Source: an uncultured Gammaproteobacteria bacterium (GTDB lineage: Bacteria; Pseudomonadota; Gammaproteobacteria; Enterobacterales; Psychrobiaceae). Taken from it: a DNA stretch of 64,000 bases. The notes under the pieces were generated by a model. That model ran no database searches, was not told where the DNA came from, and saw nothing but the letters and a program-made list of their open reading frames with translations. Positions within the stretch are counted from its first letter, which is position 1; the number at the start of each line of letters is the position of its first letter. The DNA lies in assembly GCA_937139475.1 (NCBI GenBank), contig CAKZQF010000138.1, positions 1-64,000 of the forward strand, in the 5' to 3' direction. A program made the position numbers and the translations under genes. Positions 56,738 to 64,000 of the stretch are shown piece after piece.

Positions 56738-57802
56738 ATGAAATATGCCACACTAGCATTGAGTGTTGTTTCCTTTGCTTTTTCTACCAATATCGGCAGT
56801 GCTTACGCTGCTGACGATACAGAGAAAGGCTTATTAATCTCAGAAATTCAGTCCGCTAAGCCACTTAATAGATTAGAACCTAAATACCCAATTAGTGCGG
56901 CCCGTAAAGGTCAGGAAGGTTGGACCATTGTTAGTTTTATCGTTGAAAAGGACGGTAGTGTTTCATCACCTATTGTTGAGGATTCGTCTGGTAATAAAAA
57001 ATTTAATCGGGAATCATTAAAAGCACTAAAAAAATGGCAATACCAGCCAGCGACACAAAATGGTGAGCCTGTTCAGCAGTGTAACCAGTTTGTGAGATTG
57101 GATTACTCGTTGTCAGGAAATGGGCAAGGCGGCGCAACAAGAAAATTTGTTAGTAAGTACAAAAAAATTACCCAGCAAATCCAAGAAAAAGACTTTACGT
57201 CTGCAAAATCCCTGATGGAAGAGCTGAAGTCCAAACCGCGCTGGAATCTGTATGAAGATGCGTGGTATGCGAATCTACAAGCCACTTATTTTCGGGCTGT
57301 TGGCGATCAGCCGCAACAACTAGTAAGCCTAAACAGAGTTATTTCCGCAAAAAAATACATTCCCGAGAGTATGCGCTTTAGCGCACTAGTCGATGCGTTT
57401 GTAATAAACACAAATGTGGCAAACTATGCTGATGCGTTAGAGAATTTCAGCGAAATAAAGAAATTCGAAAACGCCGAAAAAATGTTAACCAAGTTGGCTC
57501 CTTACGTTGACGAAATTTATGCGCTCATCGAGAGTGATAAAATTATAGTACGACCAGGTACCATCGGGGATGACTCAATATGGCGGCACAAAATGGTGAG
57601 AAACTCATTTGCCTTAACTGCCCTGGATGGTGAATTATATAAATTGGAAGTTCGTTGCAATAACAAGGTTTTCACTTATAAACCTAGTGAAGAAAATACT
57701 TGGAGCATCCCTAATAAATGGGGCAAATGTAACATCTATGTGCATGGTGAGCATAACAGTAGCTTCAAGTTTGTCGAGTTGGCTGAAACAGTAAAAGCTT
57801 AG
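56738..57802 (+). CDS. Periplasmic protein with a TonB C-terminal domain
   Basis: The 354-residue protein has a signal peptide ending in AYA|ADD and a TonB-C-like domain at about residues 45-125 (LNRLEPKYPISAARKGQEGWTIVSFIVEKDGSVSSPIVEDSSG). A helical, TPR-like middle and a beta-rich C-terminal part follow, with no recognised family. Unlike real TonB it keeps no N-terminal anchor and has its TonB domain at the N-terminus. ATG 56738 has GGAG 5 bp upstream; the frame is open 40 codons earlier through the palindromic repeat, which is not coding. It interrupts the pyrD-zapC-rlmKL order of E. coli. Its role is unknown. Confidence 0.85.
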   Translation: MKYATLALSVVSFAFSTNIGSAYAADDTEKGLLISEIQSAKPLNRLEPKYPISAARKGQEGWTIVSFIVEKDGSVSSPIVEDSSGNKKFNRESLKALKKWQYQPATQNGEPVQQCNQFVRLDYSLSGNGQGGATRKFVSKYKKITQQIQEKDFTSAKSLMEELKSKPRWNLYEDAWYANLQATYFRAVGDQPQQLVSLNRVISAKKYIPESMRFSALVDAFVINTNVANYADALENFSEIKKFENAEKMLTKLAPYVDEIYALIESDKIIVRPGTIGDDSIWRHKMVRNSFALTALDGELYKLEVRCNNKVFTYKPSEENTWSIPNKWGKCNIYVHGEHNSSFKFVELAETVKA

Positions 57803-57920
57803 TACATTTAACTATACAATAAATTAGGTGGTATTCGCTATGCCATTGTTACCGCCTAACAAATCCCTCTATTTGTTCACAAAAACGCTATTGTCTGCTG
57901 CAAAGCAAGTGTAAGCAGCG

Positions 57921-57926
57921 TATAAT
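57921..57926 (+). promoter_or_regulatory. Candidate -10 element for rlmKL
   Basis: A perfect TATAAT lies 36 bp before the rlmKL ATG, giving a leader of about 30 nt. No good -35 hexamer stands 16-18 bp upstream, so this is tentative. Confidence 0.35.
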
Positions 57927-57962
57927 CCCCGCCTTTAAAGATAATATTCGAGACATCGCCCC

Positions 57963-60065
57963 ATGCTACCTTATTTTGCTGCCTGTCCTAAGGGACTAGA
58001 ATACCTGCTCGTTACAGAAATTGAACAACTAGGCGGGGTAGAAGTGCGCGAATCACTCGCGGGTGTCCGCTTTAAAGCCGATGTAGCCACGGCCTATCAT
58101 ATCTGTTTATGGTCACGCCTAGCGAGTCGTATTCTGTTGTCATTACACAGCGATGAGGTTCATAGCACCCAGGACATCTATGATGTTGTCTACCGCGTTA
58201 ACTGGCATGTCTATTTTGAAAGCCACAAATCGATTGCGGTAGAATTTACCGGCACCAATGAGTTTATTAACAATACGCAATTTGGTGCGCTTAAGGCCAA
58301 GGATGCCATAGTTGATAAGTTTAGAGATCAAGGCTTTGATCGGCCAAATGTTGATAAGCAACAAGCGGATATCCGTATTGAATGTCGCATGGTCAATAAC
58401 AAACTAACCCTTGCACTTAATTTTTCGGGCCGTTCACTACAGCAACGTGGTTATCGTAGTAATGCTGGGGCGGCACCACTTAGGGAAAATCTTGCAGCGG
58501 CATTATTGTTGCGCAGCGGCTGGCAAACCAATAAACCACTGTATGATCCTTTTTGTGGTAGCGGTACCCTTGTTATAGAGGCTGCGTTAATGGCCGCCAA
58601 TATTGCCCCTTCTTTAACACGCGAGAGCTTTGCCTTTGAAGCATTAAAATCATTCAAGGCCGACACTTGGCATGAGATAAAAGCCAGTGCCCAAGCGATT
58701 GCAGATGAAAGCAAAACACGCAAACAATTGTGTATTCGCGGTTCTGATATGGATTCACGCGTATTAAACATTGCTCGTGATAATGCTTATCGAGCGGGGG
58801 TAGAGCACTTAGTTACTTTTGAAGTTGCTAATGCGCTTGAAATTAAACCGCCTTTTGGTAATCAGAAAGGTAACATTGTAACCAATCCACCATACGGCGA
58901 GCGTTTAGGTGAGCTGTTACCGCTTATCTTTGTTTATCACGGCTTTGCGAAAGCCGTTAAAGCGAAATTTAATGGTTGGGATTTGAGCGTATTTAGCTCA
59001 TCTATCGAGTTGCTAACGGCGATTCGCCTAGCCCCAGATCACAAATACAAATTATTCAATGGCCAGCTTGAGGCTATTCTTGCCAACTATGCTATCGGTG
59101 ATGGCGCGTTAAAATCGGTATCAAAACAGGCCGAACCTTTTGCTAATCGCTTGCAAAAAAATCATAAAGTGCTGTCAAAGTGGGCCAAAAACGAAGGGGT
59201 TGATGCTTATCGCCTTTATGACGCGGATTTGCCTGACTATAACTTAGCGATTGATCGGTATGGCGATAGATGGATCGTTCAGGAATATGCCGCACCTAAG
59301 TTTATGGACAAGACTAAAACAATGCGCCGTTTAATCGAAGCCTTTATTGTGCTTGACCATGTCTTTGATATTGACAGCGCGAACCTTATTTATAAAGTTC
59401 GTGAGCAGCAGAAGGGTGAAAGTCAGTACGAAAAGCTTAATGAGCATCAAGATAAGTTCATCGTCCATGAGTACAACGCCAAGTTTTTAATCAATACTTC
59501 TGATTATCTTGATAATGGTTTATTTTTAGATCATCGCTTAACCCGTCAAAAACTGGGAGAGATGGCGAAGGATCAGGACTTCCTTAATCTATTTTGCTAC
59601 ACCGGCAGTGCATCCGTTCATGCAGGGCTTGGCGGCGCAAAATCGACCACTAGCGTTGACATGTCAAGGACCTATCTTGATTGGGCAAAAGAAAACTTTA
59701 GAGCAAATGGTTTAAGCGGACCTGAACATCAATTTATCCAGATGGATTGCTTAACCTGGTTGGCGCATTGTCAAAGTCGCTATGATCTAATCTTCATCGA
59801 TCCGCCGACGTTCTCTAATTCAAAACGAATGGCACAGACATTTGATGTCAATCGCGATCATGTGCAACTGCTTAAGAATTTAAAACGTATTTTACGTGAA
59901 GACGGGTTAATAGTGTTCTCTAACAACTCTCGTCAGTTTAAAATGGATCATCGCCAGCTAGAGCGTATTGGATTAATTGCCCAGGAAGTTACACAGCACA
60001 CGATACCACGTGACTTTAAAGGTAATCCAAAGATTCACAACTGTTGGGAGATAACACACGCATGA
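57963..60065 (+). CDS. rlmL: 23S rRNA (G2445-N2)/(G2069-N7) methyltransferase RlmKL
   Basis: This 700-residue fused enzyme methylates G2445 and G2069 of 23S rRNA. The N-terminal THUMP domain (about residues 45-155, with FKADVATAYHICLWSRLASRI just before it) is followed by the first methyltransferase (DPFCGSGTLVIEAALMAANIAP, VTNPPYGERLGE). The second methyltransferase (about 440-700) has FCYTGSASVHAGLGGAKSTTSVDMS and IDPPTFSNSKRM. Length matches E. coli RlmKL (702). Its TGA overlaps the ATG of the glutaredoxin-like gene. Confidence 0.97.
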   Translation: MLPYFAACPKGLEYLLVTEIEQLGGVEVRESLAGVRFKADVATAYHICLWSRLASRILLSLHSDEVHSTQDIYDVVYRVNWHVYFESHKSIAVEFTGTNEFINNTQFGALKAKDAIVDKFRDQGFDRPNVDKQQADIRIECRMVNNKLTLALNFSGRSLQQRGYRSNAGAAPLRENLAAALLLRSGWQTNKPLYDPFCGSGTLVIEAALMAANIAPSLTRESFAFEALKSFKADTWHEIKASAQAIADESKTRKQLCIRGSDMDSRVLNIARDNAYRAGVEHLVTFEVANALEIKPPFGNQKGNIVTNPPYGERLGELLPLIFVYHGFAKAVKAKFNGWDLSVFSSSIELLTAIRLAPDHKYKLFNGQLEAILANYAIGDGALKSVSKQAEPFANRLQKNHKVLSKWAKNEGVDAYRLYDADLPDYNLAIDRYGDRWIVQEYAAPKFMDKTKTMRRLIEAFIVLDHVFDIDSANLIYKVREQQKGESQYEKLNEHQDKFIVHEYNAKFLINTSDYLDNGLFLDHRLTRQKLGEMAKDQDFLNLFCYTGSASVHAGLGGAKSTTSVDMSRTYLDWAKENFRANGLSGPEHQFIQMDCLTWLAHCQSRYDLIFIDPPTFSNSKRMAQTFDVNRDHVQLLKNLKRILREDGLIVFSNNSRQFKMDHRQLERIGLIAQEVTQHTIPRDFKGNPKIHNCWEITHA

Positions 60066-60289
60066 GTGAGCCTGCAGTAACATTATACTCCACTGACGGT
60101 TGCCATTTATGTGAATTGGCAGCCCAGCAACTGAACCAATTGAATGTCACTTATATTACCGTTGATATTATCGACGACCCTGACTTGGTTTCCCGCTATG
60201 GTATTACTATTCCTGTTGTGCGCAAAGCGGACAGCAGTGAGCTCAATTGGCCATTTGAAATTAACCAGCTAGCCAACTTTTTGGAATAA
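60062..60289 (+). CDS. Glutaredoxin-like thioredoxin-fold protein
   Basis: This 75-residue protein has a CHLC redox motif (YSTDGCHLCELAAQQL) near residues 14-17, a cis-Pro region (GITIPVV) and the size of a short glutaredoxin-like (DUF836) domain. It could catalyse dithiol exchange in the cytoplasm. ATG overlaps the rlmKL stop as ATGA, so it is translationally coupled. uup follows 6 bp later. Confidence 0.88.
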   Translation: MSEPAVTLYSTDGCHLCELAAQQLNQLNVTYITVDIIDDPDLVSRYGITIPVVRKADSSELNWPFEINQLANFLE

Positions 60290-60295
60290 AATTTT

Positions 60296-62194
60296 ATGTT
60301 AATACGTTTAACGAACGCGCAATTGGCCTTCGGCACCCATGTAATTCTTGATAAAGCCGACTTCCAGGTTAATGCTAATGAGCGGGTGTGTCTTGTTGGT
60401 AAGAATGGCACCGGTAAATCTACCTTAATGAAGATCATTGCCAAGCAAATGGATCTTGATGGCGGTGACCTGCATTACAACAGTGATATCGTGGTCGCTC
60501 GCTTGGAGCAGGATCCACCAGAAAAGGCGCAAATGTCTGTCTTTGATTTTGTTTCCTCGGGGATAGCGCACGTTGGCCAACTTATTGCCGACTATCATCA
60601 CGTGTTATTGGATTTAGAGTCCAACTACAGCGATGCAGTGATGGATAAGCTGTCTAAGTTACAGAGTAAAATGGATGATAACGATGCCTGGTTATTTGAA
60701 ACACGCATTAATACGGTGCTTGAGCAATTATCGTTACCAGCGGATAAGCAGTTAAGCGAATTATCTGGTGGCTGGTTACGTAAAGCGGCATTGGCTAAAG
60801 CGTTAGTGCAACAGCCTGATGTATTGCTCCTAGACGAGCCGACCAATCACTTGGATTTGAATGCCATTGGTTGGCTGGAAAAAGTATTGCTCGATTTTCG
60901 AGGGGCAATCGTCTTTATCAGTCATGACCGCGCCTTTATTCGAAAAATGGCTACGCGCGTGATTGACCTTGACCGTGGTAAGCTTAATTCATGGCCTGGT
61001 ACTTATGGTGACTATTTGGTCGCTAAGGAAGAGTCGCTACGTGTTGAGCAAGAGCAAAATGCGTTATTTGATAAGAAATTAGCTCAAGAAGAGGTATGGG
61101 TTCGTCAAGGAATAAAGGCGCGCCGAACTCGTAATGAGGGGCGTGTTCGTGCCTTAGAGCAACTGCGCCTTGAGCGTAAAGCGCGCCGCGAAGTAGTGGG
61201 TAAGGCTAAGATGACGCTCGCCAGCACATCTAAATCCGGTAAGCTTGTGTTTGAAATAGATAACCTAAGTTACGCTTACGAAACCAAACCCATTGTTACC
61301 GATTTTACATCACGTGTTATACGGGGCGACCGCATTGCATTGGTTGGCCCTAACGGTTGTGGTAAGTCGACATTGCTTAAGTTGTTACTTGGTAATCTAG
61401 ATCCAGCAAAAGGAGAAATCAAAACCGGTACTTTACTTGATGTAGCCTATTTTGATCAGCACCGAGCAGCGCTGGACTTAGATAAAACGGTACAAGAAAA
61501 CGTCGGTGACGGTAAGGACGATGTGGAGCACAACGGGCGGACTCGACATGTACTAGGTTACTTACAAGATTTCCTTTTCTCGCCAGCCCGCGCTCGTACG
61601 CCAGTGAGAGCTTTATCCGGTGGTGAAAAAAATCGTTTGTTGTTGGCAAAATTGTTTCTAAAACCAAACAACATGTTAGTGCTCGATGAGCCAACCAATG
61701 ATCTAGATATTGAAACCCTAGAACTACTAGAGTCACTAGTACATGCCTATCAAGGTACCTTACTCTTGGTAAGCCATGACCGTGAGTTTATCAACAACAC
61801 CGTAACCTCGAGTTGGTGGTTTGGTGCTAACGGCGTGATTGAAGAGTTTGTCGGGGGCTATGAAGATGCTGTTAATCAAGGGGCGGTATTATTTGACCCT
61901 GAGAGCTATAAGCCAAATGCGCCGATAAAAGAAAAGGCAGCGCCAGAACCTGTGGCCACCGCGCCTGTCGCTAAGAAACTAAGCTACAAGGAACAGCGTG
62001 AACTCGATTTATTACCAGAGAAAATGGAATTACTTGAACAAAAAATTAGTGATTTGGAAACACAAATGTCGCAAAGCGACTTTTTTAGCCAAGAGAGTAA
62101 GATAACTCAACCGGTAATTAAGGCATTAGAAGAGGCTCAGGCGGAATTGGAAGTATGTTTTGAGCGCTGGGAACACCTAGATAGCTTGGGCTAA
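60296..62194 (+). CDS. uup: ABC-F family ATPase Uup
   Basis: This 632-residue soluble ATPase has two ABC domains: Walker A GKNGTGKST (residues 35-43) and GPNGCGKST, signatures LSGGWLRKAALAKAL and LSGGEKNRLLLAKL, and Walker B LLLDEPTNHLDL and LVLDEPTNDLDI. A charged C-terminal coiled coil (about 560-632) is typical of Uup and binds DNA. Uup affects transposon excision and ribosome or replication restart functions. Length fits E. coli (635). It follows rlmKL and the glutaredoxin-like gene closely. Confidence 0.96.
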   Translation: MLIRLTNAQLAFGTHVILDKADFQVNANERVCLVGKNGTGKSTLMKIIAKQMDLDGGDLHYNSDIVVARLEQDPPEKAQMSVFDFVSSGIAHVGQLIADYHHVLLDLESNYSDAVMDKLSKLQSKMDDNDAWLFETRINTVLEQLSLPADKQLSELSGGWLRKAALAKALVQQPDVLLLDEPTNHLDLNAIGWLEKVLLDFRGAIVFISHDRAFIRKMATRVIDLDRGKLNSWPGTYGDYLVAKEESLRVEQEQNALFDKKLAQEEVWVRQGIKARRTRNEGRVRALEQLRLERKARREVVGKAKMTLASTSKSGKLVFEIDNLSYAYETKPIVTDFTSRVIRGDRIALVGPNGCGKSTLLKLLLGNLDPAKGEIKTGTLLDVAYFDQHRAALDLDKTVQENVGDGKDDVEHNGRTRHVLGYLQDFLFSPARARTPVRALSGGEKNRLLLAKLFLKPNNMLVLDEPTNDLDIETLELLESLVHAYQGTLLLVSHDREFINNTVTSSWWFGANGVIEEFVGGYEDAVNQGAVLFDPESYKPNAPIKEKAAPEPVATAPVAKKLSYKEQRELDLLPEKMELLEQKISDLETQMSQSDFFSQESKITQPVIKALEEAQAELEVCFERWEHLDSLG

Positions 62195-62208
62195 TATAGT
62201 GTTCGCTA

Positions 62209-62240
62209 GAAAAGGTTTAGCATTTGCTGAACCTTTTTTT
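62209..62240 (+). terminator. Rho-independent terminator after uup
   Basis: AAAGGTTTAGC (62211-62221) pairs with GCTGAACCTTT (62226-62236), with one G-U pair and a 4-nt loop, followed by TTTT. It closes the rlmKL-uup unit. Confidence 0.88.
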
Positions 62241-62519
62241 GCTTTTGTGGTCTTTATAACTGCGCGAATTATTGCAGGACAAATTCCAATAATAAAGCTG
62301 GTCATTTTTGAGCGACCAATTAAATAACGGCGCTTAAATTTATTATCGTTACAAAGTTGGCCATCTAATTACTAGAATTGTTAGAATTATTTCAACAAAA
62401 CATCAAGTTTCATTGCATCCAATGGATTTTAATTGAATAATGCTGTCCATAAGCAGCAAATTTAGGGTTTAGCCCAGTATGAAATGGCGTAATGCCTTTC
62501 GTAAGTAGCAGGAATTATA
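62241..62519. other. Intergenic region, uup to the DUF3466 gene
   Basis: With the terminator this makes a 325-bp gap without a gene. The sequence is AT-rich and must hold the promoter of the next gene. A weak GGTC/GACC pairing near 62300 is the only structure seen. CAGGA (62509-62513) is the ribosome site of the DUF3466 gene. Confidence 0.6.
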
Positions 62520-64000
62520 ATGAAAAATAAGTTACAACTGTCTTTGATCGCAGCTTCTTTAAGTGCCTGTTTTGGTGCAAATGCTGTAGTTTATAAAATC
62601 GAGAATATCGATGAATTCTTTAAAGTAAATGGTACGATTGAAAATAGCCGCAGTGGCTTTGGCGTAAGCGCCAATTCAAACGGCTTATACATTGGCGGTG
62701 CTTCCGGGCAATTCGCGCCAGTGCTGTCTGAGGAAGATGAAGAGTTACTCACCAACACCCGCGTTGATACAGCGCTAACGCAAGCGAGTGAAACCAATAC
62801 CTACGCGCCAAAGCTTTTGCCTAAAGCGTCTAACCTTGTTTTTACCTTTGATAATGACAATCAACCAAGCTTCCTCTCACTTTTTGAAGAAGTTATTGAT
62901 CCTGAAGCACTGGGCGATGCCGTAACGGTTGAAAGCTTCGCGTTTGATACTAATGCCGATAGCATTATCGTTGGCACGACCAGCTCGGTAGCCCATGCGC
63001 TTGATGACCCTGACCAAAGTGACGGTAACAGCCTAAAAGATGAGCCATTTTATGCTTTTGACTACCGTCAACGTGCCTTTGTGCTAGATAATGGTGTGAT
63101 GCATACCTTCGCTCCTGAATTTTCTACTTACGGTGGTCAAAGTGGGATCACCTCGATAAATGATAATGGCCTGGTGGTTGGTTACGAAAGTGTCGGAATA
63201 GAACCTTATTACGTAGAGCAAATTGAAAAGCTTTGCCTAGATAGCTACAAGGATACTATTCCATTAGCGATCTGTACCCAAGGATTCTCATATAACGGCA
63301 AGAGCAACAATGAAACCCGCTATATGCTGCAGGCCGTTAGCTGGCAATACAGTAATGGCGCTTTATCTAATCGTACCCCATTAGGGATTCTTGGTGAGCG
63401 TGTGGAAGGGGACAACTTCTATCGTTATAACTCAATCGCGCTTGACGTTAATAATAACGGAATCGCTGTCGGTCGCAGTGTTGCGTTTCGAGATGGCAAA
63501 CAAGAGACACGCTATCGCTTTGACATAGCCACGATCTTTCATAACAATGAAGTGATCGACCTGATGGACCACAGTGAAGATACCTGGGTCGGTTCTGCGT
63601 CAACAGCAATCAATGACAGCGATGTTGTCGTTGGTTATGTGACTAAATACATCAACGGTTATCCACGCAACAAAATGTTTGTCTACGACATGGCTGCTGC
63701 CTCTCCAGAAGTCACCTTTCCAAGCGACTTCTTTAGCGGTGAGTCTGATTTAGCCAGTAACCCAAAGGATATCAACAACGATAGCTTGGTGGTCGGTTCT
63801 ATTGACATTGATGGAGGGAGCAGCACCTCTCGCCGTACCCACGCGTTTTTATATGATAATAAAAGTGCAGACTTTAGCGATGTTAACGACCTATTGACCT
63901 GTGGTTCTAAAGGTTATGTGCAAACTGGTGATACTTGGCAGAAACACCAGGTTGAGGCAAGTGGCGGTGACGGACAAACCATAAGTTACGACGTTGCTAT
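62520..64000 (+). CDS. DUF3466 family secreted protein (partial, runs off the window)
   Basis: The frame opens at ATG 62520, with AGGA 6 bp upstream, and is still open at 64000 (493 codons). A signal peptide ends near GANA|VVYKIENIDE. The body has repeats of the HAF/DUF3466 kind: SINDNGLVVGYES, DVNNNGIAVGRS, AINDSDVVVGYVT and DINNDSLVVGS, which suggest a beta-propeller-like fold. uup followed by a DUF3466 gene and then rmf is a known gammaproteobacterial order, so the rest of this gene and perhaps rmf lie beyond the window. Function is unknown; an envelope or secreted location is expected. Confidence 0.88.
   Translation, partial: MKNKLQLSLIAASLSACFGANAVVYKIENIDEFFKVNGTIENSRSGFGVSANSNGLYIGGASGQFAPVLSEEDEELLTNTRVDTALTQASETNTYAPKLLPKASNLVFTFDNDNQPSFLSLFEEVIDPEALGDAVTVESFAFDTNADSIIVGTTSSVAHALDDPDQSDGNSLKDEPFYAFDYRQRAFVLDNGVMHTFAPEFSTYGGQSGITSINDNGLVVGYESVGIEPYYVEQIEKLCLDSYKDTIPLAICTQGFSYNGKSNNETRYMLQAVSWQYSNGALSNRTPLGILGERVEGDNFYRYNSIALDVNNNGIAVGRSVAFRDGKQETRYRFDIATIFHNNEVIDLMDHSEDTWVGSASTAINDSDVVVGYVTKYINGYPRNKMFVYDMAAASPEVTFPSDFFSGESDLASNPKDINNDSLVVGSIDIDGGSSTSRRTHAFLYDNKSADFSDVNDLLTCGSKGYVQTGDTWQKHQVEASGGDGQTISYDVA

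Overview
The window reads as ordinary chromosome of a marine gammaproteobacterium of the Alteromonadales, most like Colwelliaceae (Thalassotalea/Colwellia type) or Shewanella relatives. This is inferred from gene content and synteny: accD-folC-dedD-cvpA-purF, fadI-fadJ, msrC-proQ-prc, pyrD-zapC-rlmKL-uup, a large NAD-dependent glutamate dehydrogenase, Na+/H+ antiporters, and families such as DUF3379, DUF2835, DUF3466 and VolA-type lipases. Base composition looks moderate (somewhat AT-rich) and even throughout. I see no phage, integrase, transposase, CRISPR array, rRNA or tRNA.

Layout. 1-2900: a C-terminal scrap of a plus-strand gene, a minus-strand pair (soluble histidine-kinase-like protein without a phospho-acceptor His, plus a membrane-anchored coiled-coil protein), and divergent cysB. 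2900-10140: sdaA, nagZ, the minus-strand run purU-gloB-mltD, a DUF1289 protein and yciK. 10397-12934: a VolA-like lipase lipoprotein. 13271-18372: accD, folC, dedD, cvpA, purF. 18535-26797: a tightly overlapping minus-strand operon moxR-DUF58-DUF4381-VWA-VWA/TPR-BatD, followed on the same strand by an ECF sigma factor and a DUF3379 membrane protein. 27058-30491: fadIJ behind a candidate FadR operator. 30549-32539: a YuiF-type antiporter and yccF. 32715-37918: rsmF, then msrC, a small acidic protein, proQ and prc. 38048-42416: nhaC, pepN, DUF2835. 42734-49590: DUF1302, DUF1329, YCF48-like and RND/MMPL genes forming a candidate envelope transport operon. 49862-54709: gdhB. 54784-64000: pyrD, zapC, a TonB-C-domain protein, rlmKL, a glutaredoxin-like protein, uup and the start of a DUF3466 gene.

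Most genes are housekeeping: nucleotide, fatty acid, folate and amino acid metabolism, cell wall recycling, rRNA methylation and proteolysis. The two parts most worth attention as systems are the DUF1302-DUF1329-YCF48-RND operon, which looks like a beta-barrel, a soluble periplasmic lipid-carrier-like protein, a propeller and an inner-membrane pump and has a 23-bp inverted repeat in front, and the Bat/MoxR operon with its ECF sigma/DUF3379 tail. Neither component set is unknown to databases; what may be undescribed is their substrate or role. Several genes start with TTG or GTG, and those starts were chosen from Shine-Dalgarno spacing and family length.
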